A DNA stretch of 64,000 nucleotides from Stenotrophomonas lacuserhaii (lineage in GTDB: Bacteria; Pseudomonadota; Gammaproteobacteria; Xanthomonadales; Xanthomonadaceae), in assembly GCF_014836545.1 (NCBI RefSeq), contig NZ_JACSQS010000005.1, positions 127,028-191,027 of the forward strand, written 5' to 3'. Positions 8,116 through 18,194 of the stretch are shown here, piece after piece. Numbering within the stretch: the stretch's first letter is position 1; every line of letters starts with the position of its first letter. A program made the position numbers and the translations under genes. Below the pieces are notes generated by a model. The model saw only the letters and a list, made by a program, of their open reading frames with translations, had not been told where the DNA came from and did no database searches.

Positions 8116-9243
8116 TCACCCCAGCAGGCGTTCGATCAATCGCTGGTACAGCGCCGGCAGCCGCTCAAGCTCGTCCACGCGCACGTTCTCGTCCACTTGG
8201 TGGATGCTCGCATTGACCGGACCTACTTCGATGCATTGCGCGCCCAACGGCGCAATGAAACGCGCGTCCGACGTCCCGCCGCCGGTGCTTTCTTCCGGCG
8301 GTGCACCGGCGAATTCGCCGAGCACCTCGCGTGCCACGCGCCGCAGCGTGCCTTCCGGGGTATGGAACGGCTCGCCGCTGCGATGCCACTTCACGGTGTA
8401 CTCCAGCCCGTGCCGGTCCAGCAGCGCAGCGATCTCCGTTTCCAGCTTGTCTGCGTTCCAATGCGGGTTGTAGCGCAGGTTGAAATCGACCTGCAGCTGA
8501 CCGGGAATCACGTTGTTGGCACCGGTCCCGGCATGCACGTTGGACACCTGCAGGCTGGTCGGCGGAAAGCTCTCAAAGCCCTCGTCCCACTGTCGGGCGG
8601 CCAGTTCGGCCAGCGCAGGCGCGGCCTGGTGGATCGGGTTGCGCGCTTTGTCCGGATACGCGACATGGCCCTGCACGCCCTGCACCAGCAGGCGCGCGGA
8701 CAGGCTGCCGCGGCGACCTACCCGCAACAGATCACCCAGCCTGGCAGTCGACGACGGCTCACCGGTGATGCACCAGTCGATACGCTCGCCACGCTCGGCG
8801 AACAGCCGCGCGACATGGCGCACGCCATCGATCGCATCGCCTTCTTCGTCGCTGGTAAGCAGTACCGCCAGCGTTCCCGGATGGTCAGGGTGCGCGGCAA
8901 CGAACTGTTCGGCTGCGACCACGAAGGCGGCCACGCTGCCCTTCATGTCGGCCGCCCCGCGCCCGTACAGCACGCCATCGCGCACGGTCGGCACGAACGG
9001 ATCACTGGTCCAGTCCGCCACCGGCCCGGTCGGCACCACATCGGTGTGGCCGAGCAGTACCAGCACCGGCCCATCGCTGCCATGGGTGGCCCACAGATTG
9101 TCGACCTCGCCCAGCCGCAGGTGCTCGCACTGGAAGCCGGCGGCCTGCAGCCGCGTGGCCAGCAGCTGCTGGCAGCCCGCATCATCGGGGGTGACCGACG
9201 GCCGTGCGATCAGCTCGCAGGCCAGGTCGAGCACCGCACTCAC
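8116..9243 (-). CDS. dapE: Succinyl-diaminopimelate desuccinylase
   Basis: The 375-residue M20-family zinc hydrolase removes succinate from N-succinyl-LL-diaminopimelate, a step to meso-DAP and lysine. Metal-site motifs are seen: LLGHTDVVP (His), the GRGAADMKG Asp and [11 protein letters not shown] (Glu). The GTG at 9243 is chosen because it yields the exact length of E. coli DapE (375) and overlaps the TGA of the upstream gene as GTGA, implying translational coupling. It is the last gene of map-glnD-dapD-yffB-dapE. Confidence 0.96.
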   Translation of the reverse strand: MSAVLDLACELIARPSVTPDDAGCQQLLATRLQAAGFQCEHLRLGEVDNLWATHGSDGPVLVLLGHTDVVPTGPVADWTSDPFVPTVRDGVLYGRGAADMKGSVAAFVVAAEQFVAAHPDHPGTLAVLLTSDEEGDAIDGVRHVARLFAERGERIDWCITGEPSSTARLGDLLRVGRRGSLSARLLVQGVQGHVAYPDKARNPIHQAAPALAELAARQWDEGFESFPPTSLQVSNVHAGTGANNVIPGQLQVDFNLRYNPHWNADKLETEIAALLDRHGLEYTVKWHRSGEPFHTPEGTLRRVAREVLGEFAGAPPEESTGGGTSDARFIAPLGAQCIEVGPVNASIHQVDENVRVDELERLPALYQRLIERLLG

Positions 9244-9602
9244 GCGCCCACTCCGAAGCGCTGCTTGAAGCCGTTGTCCGAGAAGCCCTGGCTGACCTTG
9301 CCATCGGCGGTCACCACCACCGGCCGCTTGATCAACTGCGGGTATTCGCGCAGCAGCAGCTTCCACTCGGCATCCGAATCGGCCGCCTTGCGGTTGTCCG
9401 GCAGTTGCCGCCACGTGGTGGAGGATTTATTGACCAGCGCGGGGAAGCCACCGGCCTGGCTGGCCCAGTCGATCAGCGTCTCGGGCGAGGGCTTGTCCTG
9501 GCGATAATCAACGAAGGTGTACGGCACCTGGAAACGGTCCAGCCACCTGGTGGCCTTCCTGCAGGTATCGCAGTTCTTCAACCCGTGCACGGTGGTGGTC
9601 AT
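9240..9602 (-). CDS. ArsC/Spx-family thioredoxin-fold protein (YffB-like)
   Basis: The 120-residue thioredoxin-fold protein belongs to the ArsC/Spx group, with CDTCRKA near the N-terminus (CxxC) and the conserved RPVVV segment before the C-terminal helix. E. coli yffB (yfgD-like) also stands next to dapE, and the 4-nt overlap with dapE and 5-nt gap to dapD here keep that linkage. Arsenate reduction is not implied; the in vivo role of YffB is not established. The arrangement suggests co-expression with diaminopimelate synthesis. Confidence 0.85.
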   Translation of the reverse strand: MTTTVHGLKNCDTCRKATRWLDRFQVPYTFVDYRQDKPSPETLIDWASQAGGFPALVNKSSTTWRQLPDNRKAADSDAEWKLLLREYPQLIKRPVVVTADGKVSQGFSDNGFKQRFGVGA

Positions 9603-9607
9603 GGCGG

Positions 9608-10669
9608 TCAGTCAGCCAGGCCGCGCAGCAGGTCGTTGACGCTGGTCTTGCTGCGGGTACGCGCGTCCACCTGCTTGACGATCACCGCGCAGTACAGCGA
9701 ATGGGTGCCGTCGGCCGAAGGCAGCGAGCCGGACACCACCACGCTGTACGGCGGGATGTAGCCGTAGCTGATTTCGCCGGTGGCGCGGTTGTAGATGCGG
9801 GTGCTCTGGCTGAGGAACACGCCCATGCCGATCACGCTGTGATGGCCAACGACAACGCCCTCCACCACTTCCGAACGCGCACCGATGAAGCAATGGTCTT
9901 CGATGATGGTCGGGCTGGCCTGCAGCGGTTCCAGCACGCCACCGATGCCGGCACCACCGGACAGGTGGCAGTGCTGGCCGATCTGCGCGCAGGAACCGAC
10001 GGTGGCCCAGGTGTCGACCATGGTGCCTTCGCCGACGTACGCACCGATGTTGGTGAAGCTCGGCATCAACACCACGTCCTTGCCGAAGTACGTGCCGCGG
10101 CGCGCGATCGCACCTGGCACCACGCGTACGCCAGCGCGGCGGAATTTCGCTTCGTCATGGCCGGCGAAGCGCGATTCGACCTTGTCCCAGAACGGTGCCG
10201 GGCGCGCATCGACCACCGCCATGTCGTTGACGCGGAAGTACAGCAGCACCGCCTTCTTCAACCATTCGTTGACCTTCCAGCCGCCGTGCCCGTCCGGCTC
10301 GGCGACGCGGAACTCGCCGCTTTCCAGGCCATCGATGACCCGGCCGACCAGCGGCTTGGTGGAGCCCTCCAGCTCATGCAGGGTCAAGGTGGCACGGCGC
10401 TCGAAGGCGCTCTCGATGCCGAACTTCAATTCTTCCACGCCCACCGCCGGTGGCTTGCGCAGCGACTTGCGGGCGATGTTCTCCGCGCGGGCCTTCTCCG
10501 CCGGCACCTTCTTCGCGACGGCCTTGCTGGCAGCCGGCTTCCTGGAAGCGGCCGGCTTGGCAGCGGCCTTTTTCACGGCCGGCTTGACTGCCACGGCCTT
10601 GCCGGCGGCGCTCTTTTTGGTTGCCACGGTCTTGGCAGCGGCGGTTCTCTTGGTCGGCTTGGTGGCCAT
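9608..10669 (-). CDS. dapD: Tetrahydrodipicolinate N-succinyltransferase with Lys/Ala-rich N-terminal extension
   Basis: This left-handed beta-helix (hexapeptide) transferase succinylates tetrahydrodipicolinate in the DAP/lysine pathway. From residue about 81 ([13 protein letters not shown]) it aligns with the full E. coli enzyme (274 residues), including VNIGAYV-like and [15 protein letters not shown] segments. The first 80 residues are extra: a Lys/Ala/Pro-rich tract ([18 protein letters not shown] and similar) resembling histone H1 or AlgP tails. The start at 10669 overlaps the glnD stop by one base (TGATG), supporting this start and the reality of the tail. The reading frame is closed by its own stop with no frameshift. 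Total 353 residues. Confidence 0.95.
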   Translation of the reverse strand: MATKPTKRTAAAKTVATKKSAAGKAVAVKPAVKKAAAKPAASRKPAASKAVAKKVPAEKARAENIARKSLRKPPAVGVEELKFGIESAFERRATLTLHELEGSTKPLVGRVIDGLESGEFRVAEPDGHGGWKVNEWLKKAVLLYFRVNDMAVVDARPAPFWDKVESRFAGHDEAKFRRAGVRVVPGAIARRGTYFGKDVVLMPSFTNIGAYVGEGTMVDTWATVGSCAQIGQHCHLSGGAGIGGVLEPLQASPTIIEDHCFIGARSEVVEGVVVGHHSVIGMGVFLSQSTRIYNRATGEISYGYIPPYSVVVSGSLPSADGTHSLYCAVIVKQVDARTRSKTSVNDLLRGLAD

Positions 10670-13305
10670 CAGCGGGTATCTCCGGCGTTTCGGTCTGGGT
10701 CCAGGCAGCACAGCATGGCGTCCTGCAGCTGTTGCCTGGCGGTTTCATCCAGGGGGAGGTCGTGTTCGTCAGTGATCACGAAAGTATCTTCGGCGCGCTC
10801 GCCGAACGTGGCGATGCGTGCATCGTGCACGCGCAGCCGCTGGTTGCGCAGCACGTGCGCCACGTCGGCCAGCAGGCCGGGGCGGTCGGGTGCGACCAGG
10901 CTGAAGCGAGTGCCGGCGGCATCGCCCGCTTCATCGCGGAACTCGATGCGCGGGGCGAAGCGGAAGTGCCGCAGCTGGCGCGGGATCGCGCGTCGCGAAG
11001 GACGCAGCCGCGACAGGTCGCCGGACAGCGCTTCGCGCAGGGCGGCCTCAAGCCGCAGCGGGTCGCCATCGGCGAAGCTGTCGGCCGGGTTCACTTCGAA
11101 GGTATCGAAGATGGTGTCGGAGGGTCCATCCAGCACGCGCGCCCGGTGGATGCCGTAGCCCTTGCGGTCCAGCGTCATCACGATCGCGGCGAACAGGCCA
11201 TCGCGGTCGGGCGAATGCACGAACACTTCCAGCGCCGGGTCATCCGGGCTGATCGGGCGTACCTTCACCAGCGTGTGGCCCTGGCGTACCGGCACCAGTG
11301 CACCCGCCTGCCACGCCAGCTGCTCCGGGCGCAGGCGGATGAAGCCTTCATCGGGCATCACCGCGAACTGGCGGTTGATCGTGGCATCGTCATAGCCCTG
11401 CTCGCGCACCAGCTGGCGCACGTATTCGCGCGCCTCGATCACCCGCTCAGCGGCCGGCAGCGGCGGCTCCAGGCCCTCACGCAGTGCGCGACGGGTAGCG
11501 AAATACAGGTCGGCCAGCAGACGGTCTTTCCATGCATTCCACAACTTCGGACTGGTGCCGGCGATGTCGGCGCAGGTCAGCAGGTACAGGTAATCCAGCC
11601 GCTCGCGGCTGGCAACCAGCGTGGCGAAGCGATGGATCACGGCCGGATCGGAAATGTCCTGCTTCTGCGCGGTCACCGACATGCGCAGGTGCTGTTCCAC
11701 CAGCCAGGCCACCAGGTCGGTGTCGGCGGTACTCATTTCCAGGGTCTGGCAGAAGGCGCGCGCGTCGACCGCGCCGAGCTCGGAATGGTCGCCGCCGCGG
11801 CCCTTGGCGATGTCATGGAACAGCCCGGCAAGCAGCAGCAGTTCGGGCTTGCGCAGGCGCGGCCACACCTCATGGGCGATGGAGAAGCGTTCGGCGGCCC
11901 GGCTGCTGGAAAACTCGCCCATGTTCCGCAGCACCATCAGGGTGTGCTGGTCCACGGTATAGACATGGAACAGATCGAACTGCATGCGCCCGCTGACCTG
12001 GGCGAAGGCCGGGACCCACTGGCCGAGCACGCCCAGCCGCGCCATGCGCGACAGCGTGTCGACCGGCCGCGGCTGGCGCAGCAGCGACAGGAACTGCTGA
12101 CGCGTGTGTGGGGAGGCCTGCTCGTATCCGGGCAGCTGCGGCAATGCTTCGGCCAGCGCGCGCGCGGTGAGCGAATGCAGCCCGCGGACCTGCGGATTGT
12201 TGGCCCAGCTGGAAAACAGGGCGAAGACCTCGCCGATCTCCCCGCGCGGCCAGTCCGCATCATTGGCTGCCAGATACCCCCGGCGCAGCGAGAAGCCGAC
12301 CGTCAAGGGCTCCGGCACCGCCTCGCCATCGAACTGTTCCTCGAAGCGCTGCAGCAGCCGGTCGCTGATCCGCCGCACCACCGATGCGGCGCGGTAGAAG
12401 CCCTGCATCATTTTCTCGACGCCCAGGCTTTCCGCGTCGTCTTCAAACCCCAGCCGCGCGGCCAGGGTCTTCTGGTAATCAAAGCGCAATCGTTCTTCAG
12501 GGCGTCCGGCGACCAGGTGCAGTCCATAGCGCAGCCCGGCCAGCACCGCGCGCTCGCGCTGCAGTGCCACCGCTTCATCGGCGCCCAGGTGGCCCAGCCC
12601 GACCAGCGCTTCCAGTTCGCGCACGCCGAAGGCACGCAACGCCATCCAGCCCAGCGTATTGAGATCGCGCAGCCCCCCGGGGCCATCCTTCAGATCCGGC
12701 TCCAGGTTGTCAGCGGTATCGCCGAAGCGGGCATGCCGCGTGCGCAGTTCCTCCAGCTTGGCCAGGAAGAAGGCACGCGGTGGCCACAGCGATCCAGCAT
12801 CGGTGGCCTGGCGCAGGGCACCCCGCGCGCCGTCTGCGGTGACCAGCGGACGTGCTTCGATCAGCGCGGTGAGTACGGTCTGGTCGGCAGCGGCGTCACG
12901 GCATTGCTGCAGCGAGCGCACCGCATGGCTGACCGGCAGGCCGCAATCCCACAGCAGCGCGAACAGCCGCGACAGCCCCGCTTCGGCGGCGTGCTGGGCC
13001 GAGGTTTCGCCCAGCACCAGCACGTCGATGTCCGAGTGCGGGAACAGTTCGCCGCGACCGTAGCCGCCTACGGCAAACAGCGAAAGGCCTTGCCCGGCCG
13101 GCATGCAGCGCTGCCAGGCGAGCCGGATCAGATGATCGGCGGCGCGTGCACGCAGTGCCAGCAGGCGCTCGATCCGATCGCCCTGGTCGAAGCGGCGGTG
13201 CAGGCGCGCGTCGGCCTGCTGCAGCGCCTGGCGCGCCGCGGCAGCCCATTCGGCATCGGGCACCGACGAAGCCGGCGTGTCCAGCAACGAACCCGCCGGC
13301 AGCAT
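10669..13305 (-). CDS. glnD: Bifunctional PII uridylyltransferase/uridylyl-removing enzyme
   Basis: The 878-residue nitrogen sensor uridylylates PII when glutamine is low and deuridylylates it when glutamine is high. Domains in order: nucleotidyltransferase with [18 protein letters not shown] (residues 80-97, catalytic Asp92 and Asp94), an HD hydrolase domain ([18 protein letters not shown], His497/Asp498), then two C-terminal ACT domains that bind glutamine. Length matches the family (about 890). The ATG at 13305 lies 2 nt after the map stop and fits the family N-terminus better than the longer frame. Order map-glnD-dapD is conserved in gammaproteobacteria. Confidence 0.96.
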   Translation of the reverse strand: MLPAGSLLDTPASSVPDAEWAAAARQALQQADARLHRRFDQGDRIERLLALRARAADHLIRLAWQRCMPAGQGLSLFAVGGYGRGELFPHSDIDVLVLGETSAQHAAEAGLSRLFALLWDCGLPVSHAVRSLQQCRDAAADQTVLTALIEARPLVTADGARGALRQATDAGSLWPPRAFFLAKLEELRTRHARFGDTADNLEPDLKDGPGGLRDLNTLGWMALRAFGVRELEALVGLGHLGADEAVALQRERAVLAGLRYGLHLVAGRPEERLRFDYQKTLAARLGFEDDAESLGVEKMMQGFYRAASVVRRISDRLLQRFEEQFDGEAVPEPLTVGFSLRRGYLAANDADWPRGEIGEVFALFSSWANNPQVRGLHSLTARALAEALPQLPGYEQASPHTRQQFLSLLRQPRPVDTLSRMARLGVLGQWVPAFAQVSGRMQFDLFHVYTVDQHTLMVLRNMGEFSSSRAAERFSIAHEVWPRLRKPELLLLAGLFHDIAKGRGGDHSELGAVDARAFCQTLEMSTADTDLVAWLVEQHLRMSVTAQKQDISDPAVIHRFATLVASRERLDYLYLLTCADIAGTSPKLWNAWKDRLLADLYFATRRALREGLEPPLPAAERVIEAREYVRQLVREQGYDDATINRQFAVMPDEGFIRLRPEQLAWQAGALVPVRQGHTLVKVRPISPDDPALEVFVHSPDRDGLFAAIVMTLDRKGYGIHRARVLDGPSDTIFDTFEVNPADSFADGDPLRLEAALREALSGDLSRLRPSRRAIPRQLRHFRFAPRIEFRDEAGDAAGTRFSLVAPDRPGLLADVAHVLRNQRLRVHDARIATFGERAEDTFVITDEHDLPLDETARQQLQDAMLCCLDPDRNAGDTR

Positions 13306-13307
13306 CG

Positions 13308-14084
13308 TCAAGCGACCTGCGATTCGCCCGGCGAGAGGGTCAGCACGTCCACGCCGGTCTCGGTGACCGCGATCATGTGCTCCCACTGCGCCGACAACTT
13401 GCGATCCTTGGTGACCACGGTCCAGCCGTCCGGCAGCACCTTGTTGTAGCGGGTGCCCTCGTTGATCATCGGTTCGATGGTGAAGGTCATGCCCGGCTGC
13501 AGCACCAGGCCCTGTCCCGGGCGGCCGTAATGCACCACCTGCGGTTCATCGTGGTAGACCTTGCCGATGCCATGGCCGCAGTACTCGCGCACCACGCTGA
13601 AGCGCTCGCTTTCGGCGTAGCTCTGGATGGCATGGCCGATATCGCCCAAGGTGGCGCCCGGCTTGACCGCACGGATGCCGCGCCACATCGCTTCATAGGT
13701 CGCATCGACCAGGCGCTTGGCCATCACCGAGGGCGTGCCCACGTAATACATGCGGCTGGTGTCGCCGTGCCAGCCGTCCTTGATCACGGTGACGTCGATG
13801 TTGACGATGTCGCCGTCCTTGAGCACCTTGGCCTCGCTGGGGATGCCATGGCAGATCACGTTGTTGACCGACGTGCATACGCTCTTGGGAAAGCCGCGGT
13901 AGCCGACGTTGGCAGGGATCGTCTTCTGCACGTTGACGATGTGGTCATGGCAGATGCGGTCCAGCTCTTCGGTGGTGACACCGGGCTTGACGAAGGGCGT
14001 GACGATGTCCAGCACTTCGCTGGCCAGTCGCCCGGCCTCGCGCATCAACTCGATTTCCTGGGGGGTTTTCAGATTTACGCTCAT
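13308..14084 (-). CDS. map: Methionine aminopeptidase type I
   Basis: The 258-residue cytosolic metalloprotease removes the initiator Met from new proteins. The five metal ligands of the pita-bread fold are seen in order: Asp in VNIDVTV, Asp in HGDTSRM, His in YCGHGIGKVYH, Glu in FTIEPMIN and Glu in WEHMIAVTE. The start at 14084 gives MSVNLKTPQEIELMR, the usual family N-terminus; a second ATG nine bases upstream is possible. A -10-like GATAAT lies 7 nt upstream. First gene of the map-glnD-dapD-yffB-dapE operon and divergent from rpsB, as in most gammaproteobacteria. Confidence 0.96.
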   Translation of the reverse strand: MSVNLKTPQEIELMREAGRLASEVLDIVTPFVKPGVTTEELDRICHDHIVNVQKTIPANVGYRGFPKSVCTSVNNVICHGIPSEAKVLKDGDIVNIDVTVIKDGWHGDTSRMYYVGTPSVMAKRLVDATYEAMWRGIRAVKPGATLGDIGHAIQSYAESERFSVVREYCGHGIGKVYHDEPQVVHYGRPGQGLVLQPGMTFTIEPMINEGTRYNKVLPDGWTVVTKDRKLSAQWEHMIAVTETGVDVLTLSPGESQVA

Positions 14085-14120
14085 GCCTGCCATTATCGCC
14101 GATCCGGGCCCGATGCTGAA
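14085..14120 (-). promoter_or_regulatory. Candidate map promoter, near-leaderless
   Basis: On the minus strand TTCAGC (14120-14115), a 17-nt spacer and GATAAT (14097-14092) precede the map ATG at 14084 by 7 nt. The -10 match is 5 of 6; the -35 is weak. Confidence 0.45.
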
Positions 14121-14281
14121 CGGGTTGGTGACACAGCGACGTGCGGGGCTGACCGAGGGCACGGGAACATAAAGGAAGCTGAATACGGGCCGGCAGGCAC
14201 TCTCGCCTGGGACCCAAAGCCCTGCCGGGTGGCCGCTCCAGCCCCGTCGCGCCGTCGCCGTTGTCGCTCACCTGGAGCGGA

Positions 14282-14310
14282 TTGCAGCGTGCGCCCTGCT
14301 GGCCTATAAT
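14282..14310 (+). promoter_or_regulatory. Strong sigma-70 promoter of rpsB-tsf
   Basis: TTGCAG (14282-14287), a 17-nt spacer and a perfect TATAAT (14305-14310) give a predicted start near 14317 and a 5' untranslated leader of about 230 nt ahead of rpsB. Confidence 0.85.
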
Positions 14311-14316
14311 CGGCGG

Positions 14317-14547
14317 ATTGCCTGCCGCATCCCTGCGCGGGACATCGTCCACACCGGACGTCACCGGTGAATCCACACCCATCGTCCCGATCCGTGCCGG
14401 GGTGCCCCGCAAGGGGTTCGGCCACGGAGACGATGGGGAAGCCCAACCCCGGAACCATCAATGCGCGCCCGCGCAGTCCCGCACACTTTCCGCGGGCGTC
14501 CCGCAAGGGACAACGGAGCACGCCGGTTCCCTGCCAGGAGTTTTGCA
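14317..14547 (+). promoter_or_regulatory. Long structured rpsB leader, candidate S2 autoregulatory region
   Basis: The stretch from the predicted start to rpsB has no credible gene. It holds two small hairpins with identical GCAA (GNRA) tetraloops: CCCC-GCAA-GGGG at 14405-14416 and GTCCC-GCAA-GGGAC at 14498-14511. In gammaproteobacteria the rpsB-tsf operon is known to be repressed by S2 binding its leader; these hairpins are candidates for that site. Assignment is inference. Confidence 0.5.
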
Positions 14548-15357
14548 ATGCCCCAGATCACCATGCGCCAGATGCTCGAAGCCGGCGTCCATTTCGGTCA
14601 CCAGACCCGTTACTGGAACCCGAAGATGGCTCCGTACATCTTCGGTGCCCGTGGCAAGATTCACATCATCAACCTGGAAAAGACCGTCCCGCTGTTCAAC
14701 GATGCGATGAACTTCATCTCCTCGGTGGCCCAGAAGCGCGGCACCATCCTTTTCCTGGGCACCAAGCGCAGCGCGCGTGAGTCGATCCGCGAAGAAGCCG
14801 AGCGTTGCGGCATGCCGTTCATGAACCAGCGTTGGCTGGGCGGCACCCTGACCAACTTCCGTACCGTCAAGCAGTCGGTTGCCCGCCTGAAGGAACTGGA
14901 AGCCGGCGAAAACGACGGCAGCTTCGAGAAGCTGGTCAAGCACGAAGTGCTGGGCCTGCGTCGCGAGCGCGACAAGCTGGAAGCTTCGCTGGGCGGCATC
15001 AAGGACATGAACCGCCTGCCGGACGCGATCTTCGTGATCGATATCGGCCATGAAGACATCGCCATCAAGGAAGCCAAGAAGCTCGGCATCCCGGTGATCG
15101 CCGTGGTCGACACCAACTACAACCCGGAACTGGTGGACTACGCCATCCCGGGCAACGACGACGCCATCCGTGCCGTGCAGCTGTACGCCCGCGCCGCCGC
15201 TGACTCCGTGCTGGAAGGCAAGGCCGCCGCGCCGCATGCCGCCACCGTGCGCGAAGAAGAGTTCGCCGAAGCCGCTGAAGGCGAAGAGGCCAAGCCGGCC
15301 CGTCGCGCTCCGGCCAAGAAGGCTGCGCCGAAGAAGTCCGACGACGCACAGGCCTGA
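14548..15357 (+). CDS. rpsB: 30S ribosomal protein S2
   Basis: The 269-residue protein of the small ribosomal subunit binds 16S rRNA at the head-body junction and is needed for S1 recruitment. The family motifs [20 protein letters not shown] and [14 protein letters not shown] are present. CAGGAG lies 9 nt before the ATG. A charged C-terminal tail (residues about 240-269, rich in Glu/Ala then Lys/Ala/Pro) extends beyond the E. coli protein (241). First gene of rpsB-tsf. Confidence 0.98.
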   Translation: MPQITMRQMLEAGVHFGHQTRYWNPKMAPYIFGARGKIHIINLEKTVPLFNDAMNFISSVAQKRGTILFLGTKRSARESIREEAERCGMPFMNQRWLGGTLTNFRTVKQSVARLKELEAGENDGSFEKLVKHEVLGLRRERDKLEASLGGIKDMNRLPDAIFVIDIGHEDIAIKEAKKLGIPVIAVVDTNYNPELVDYAIPGNDDAIRAVQLYARAAADSVLEGKAAAPHAATVREEEFAEAAEGEEAKPARRAPAKKAAPKKSDDAQA

Positions 15358-15481
15358 TCCAGGCCCCGGGTGGATGCGCTGCGTCCACCCGCCCTGCCGG
15401 CCGCTTCGGCGGCTGACAGCACCTTGTCATACGGGCCGGCCAGCATGCCGGCCCAACCCCTTTCTTTTGTGAGGTAATCCC
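15358..15481 (+). other. Structured rpsB-tsf spacer
   Basis: This 124-nt spacer contains two GC-rich hairpins without U-runs: GGGTGGA/TCCACCC (15368-15390) and GGGCCGGC/GCCGGCCC around 15438-15463. They resemble partial terminators or RNA-processing sites and could set the ratio of S2 to EF-Ts. Confidence 0.5.
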
Positions 15482-16360
15482 ATGGAAATCACTGCTTCCC
15501 TGGTCAAGGAACTGCGCGAGCGCACCGGCGCCGGCATGATGGAATGCAAGAAGGCGCTCGTTGAGAACAACGGCGACATCGAGGCATCCATCGAAGCGCT
15601 GCGCAAGTCCGGCCTGGCCAAGGCTGACAAGAAGTCCGACCGCGTTGCCGCCGAAGGCGTCATCGTGGCCGCCCAGGAAGCCGGCAAGGCCGTGCTGGTC
15701 GAGATCAACTCCGAAACCGACTTCGTCGCCAAGGATGAGAACTTCACCAACTTCGCCAAGTCGGTCGTCGACGTTGCGCTGTCCTCCGGCGCTGCCGACA
15801 TCGATTCGCTGAAGGCCGCCAAGCTGGCTTCGGGCGACACCGTCGACGAGACCCGCGCTGCGGTCATCGCCAAGGTCGGCGAGAAGGTCGACGTGCGTCG
15901 CATCGTGCGCCTGGAAAGCAGCAACAACGTGGCCGCCTACGTCCACGGCGGTCGCATCGGCGTGCTGGTGGAACTGGCCGGCGGCGATGCCGAACTGGCC
16001 CGTGGCCTGGCCATGCACGTGGCGGCGATGAATCCCCCGCACAACAAGGCGTCCGATGTTCCGGCCGACTTCGTTGCCAAGGAGAAGGAAATCGAGCTGG
16101 CCAAGATGACCGACAAGGACAAGGCCAAGCCGGCCGACATCCTGGAAAAGATCATCAGCGGCAAGATCGCCAAGATCGTCAACGAAGTCACCCTGTACGG
16201 CCAGCCGTACGTGCTGAACACCGACCAGACCGTCGAGCAGGTGCTGAAGGCTGCCGGCGCCGACGTGGTGGGCTTCAAGCGCCTGGCTGTGGGCGAAGGC
16301 ATCGAGAAGGTGGTGGAAGACTACGCCGCCGAGGTGATGAAGCAGGCCGGCCTGGCTTGA
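15482..16360 (+). CDS. tsf: Elongation factor Ts
   Basis: The 292-residue guanine-nucleotide exchange factor recycles EF-Tu-GDP. The N-terminal UBA-like domain ([20 protein letters not shown]) is intact, and the TDF motif that contacts EF-Tu is seen in [14 protein letters not shown]. The family dimerisation core and C-terminal helix follow. A ribosome site (GTGAGGTAA) precedes the ATG. It ends the rpsB-tsf unit at a strong terminator. Confidence 0.98.
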   Translation: MEITASLVKELRERTGAGMMECKKALVENNGDIEASIEALRKSGLAKADKKSDRVAAEGVIVAAQEAGKAVLVEINSETDFVAKDENFTNFAKSVVDVALSSGAADIDSLKAAKLASGDTVDETRAAVIAKVGEKVDVRRIVRLESSNNVAAYVHGGRIGVLVELAGGDAELARGLAMHVAAMNPPHNKASDVPADFVAKEKEIELAKMTDKDKAKPADILEKIISGKIAKIVNEVTLYGQPYVLNTDQTVEQVLKAAGADVVGFKRLAVGEGIEKVVEDYAAEVMKQAGLA

Positions 16361-16385
16361 TTGCCGGGTTGACCTGATTCACGAA

Positions 16386-16411
16386 GAAGCCGCGCTTTGC
16401 GCGGCTTTTTT
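16386..16411 (+). terminator. Rho-independent terminator of rpsB-tsf
   Basis: AGCCGCGC-TTT-GCGCGGCT followed by six T in total. It cuts the translation operon off from the HDOD-GGDEF gene and pyrH downstream. Confidence 0.92.
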
Positions 16412-16453
16412 GTGCGTGCGGCGCAGGGGCCCCGGGCCAGCGCCGCACTGCCT

Positions 16454-16482
16454 TTGCGTTATGTGGCGTTCGGACCGATACT
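16454..16482 (+). promoter_or_regulatory. Candidate promoter of the HDOD-GGDEF gene
   Basis: TTGCGT (16454-16459), 17-nt spacer, GATACT (16477-16482); predicted start near 16489. Confidence 0.45.
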
Positions 16483-16552
16483 TCTTCCGGGGGAGTTCGT
16501 TTAGTGCAAGGGCCACTATGCAGATCTGTGACGGAACCCTCATCCCGCACCC

Positions 16553-18109
16553 TTGAACGATCGACTCGATATGCCTCCCGAGCTGACAGCCGTCCTGGCG
16601 CTCTGCCGCAATCTCCCGTCGCCTCCCGGCATCGCGCTGCGCATCATCGAACTGGCCCAGGATCCCGAAGCGGACCTCAGCACCGCCGCCGATATCATCG
16701 CCATCGACATGGCGCTCAGCGCGCGCATGCTGCGCATCGCCAATTCCCCGCTGTATGCCAGCCGCCGCCGGATCGACAACCTGGGCCAGGCGCTGACCAT
16801 GCTCGGGCTCAATGCCACCCTCAGCCTGGCCCTGGGCTTCACCATTACCCAGGGCGTGGCAGGGACGGCGGGCAGCCCCGAACAGGACCTGCGCGAACGC
16901 GCTTGGCGCCGCAGCATCCTCAGCGCGCTGGCCGCCAGCCAGCTGGGCCAGGCGCGCGGCCTGCGCCGGCTGGAAGAACTGATGCTGGCCGGCCTGCTGC
17001 AGGACATCGGTGTGCTTGCGCTGGCCCAGTCACACCCCGATACCTACCTGCCGCTGCTGCGTGACGCCGACAGCAACGCGGCCCTGCTGGACGCCGAACG
17101 CGCGCAGCTGCAGTGCACCCACGCCGAGGTCGGGGCCTACATGGCCGCGCAGTGGGACCTGCCCCGCTACCTCAGCGAAGCGATCGCGCGCAGTGAAGAC
17201 GGCACCCCGTCCCAGGACACCTTCCAGGCCTGTGTCCAGCTGTCCGGCACGGTGGCCGACATCTGGCTGGACAGCGACCCCGACGCCGCACGCGAGCGCG
17301 CGCTTGAGCAGGTCCATGCCCGCCTGCAGCTGGACAGCGCGCAGTTCGACCAGGTGCTGGCGCAGATCAGCCAGGCCCTGCCGACCATCGCCAGCCTGTT
17401 CGACACCGCGCCGACCACCCCGGCGCGCGTGCAGCTGCTGATCGACCACGCACAGGAGCTGGCGACCCTGCGCAACCTGCGCCAGATGCAGGACGCCGAG
17501 CAGGCCCGCCGCCGCGCCGACGAGTTTGAAGCGCGGGCCAACCGGCTTACCGAACAGGCCCACCGCGATGCCCTGACCGGCGTGCTCAACCGCCGCCAGC
17601 TGGAAACCGTGCTGGAACAGGAATTCCTTCGCGCTACGCGGCACGGCTGGCCGCTTTCGGTGGCCTTCATCGACCTGGACGACTTCAAGAAGATCAACGA
17701 TGCGCACGGCCACCTGACCGGCGATGAAGTGCTGCGCGAGTTCGCCGGCACGCTGCAGGGACAGCTGCGCACCAGCGACACGGTGGCGCGTTTTGGTGGC
17801 GAAGAGTTCGTCGCGCTGCTGCCCAACACCACCGAATCGGTCGCCCTGGATGTGATCCGCCGCGTGCTGGCGCGCATCGTGTCCACGCCGATGGCAATGC
17901 TGGAAGGCGGGCCGCTGTTCATCACCTTCTCCGCCGGCGTGGCGACCCAGGGGGGCTATGAACGCTTCGCCGACGTGCAGGACCTGCTGCGTGCCGCCGA
18001 TGATGTGCTCTACCGCTCCAAGAACCTTGGCCGCAACCGGGTGATCGCGCGCTCCCCGGGCGATGGAGCGGCCCTGGCCCCACCGACCGAAGCCCCGTCC
18101 GCCGCCTGA
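16553..18109 (+). CDS. HDOD domain - diguanylate cyclase fusion
   Basis: The protein has about 518 residues. Residues about 10-230 form an HDOD domain ([20 protein letters not shown], then [10 protein letters not shown]), a degenerate HD-hydrolase fold used in signalling. After a short coiled coil comes a GGDEF domain with GGEEF at 415-419 and an inhibitory RxxD site (RTSD) exactly five residues before it. All features needed for c-di-GMP synthesis and product inhibition are present. No transmembrane segment is seen, so it is cytosolic. The start is either the TTG at 16553 or ATG at 16571; neither has a clear ribosome site. It is inserted between tsf and pyrH, adjacent in E. coli. Confidence 0.9.
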   Translation: MNDRLDMPPELTAVLALCRNLPSPPGIALRIIELAQDPEADLSTAADIIAIDMALSARMLRIANSPLYASRRRIDNLGQALTMLGLNATLSLALGFTITQGVAGTAGSPEQDLRERAWRRSILSALAASQLGQARGLRRLEELMLAGLLQDIGVLALAQSHPDTYLPLLRDADSNAALLDAERAQLQCTHAEVGAYMAAQWDLPRYLSEAIARSEDGTPSQDTFQACVQLSGTVADIWLDSDPDAARERALEQVHARLQLDSAQFDQVLAQISQALPTIASLFDTAPTTPARVQLLIDHAQELATLRNLRQMQDAEQARRRADEFEARANRLTEQAHRDALTGVLNRRQLETVLEQEFLRATRHGWPLSVAFIDLDDFKKINDAHGHLTGDEVLREFAGTLQGQLRTSDTVARFGGEEFVALLPNTTESVALDVIRRVLARIVSTPMAMLEGGPLFITFSAGVATQGGYERFADVQDLLRAADDVLYRSKNLGRNRVIARSPGDGAALAPPTEAPSAA

Positions 18110-18194
18110 ACCAGAGCCCGCGCGCGAAATAACTACAGCAGCGCCGCGCTTGCCAGTAGAATCTGCCGGGAATTCACGCACCCTGAGGTCCCCC

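Noticed and set aside
10621..13449. 942-codon plus-strand frame opposite glnD
   Set aside because: Low-complexity composition, no domain, fully antisense to glnD and part of dapD.
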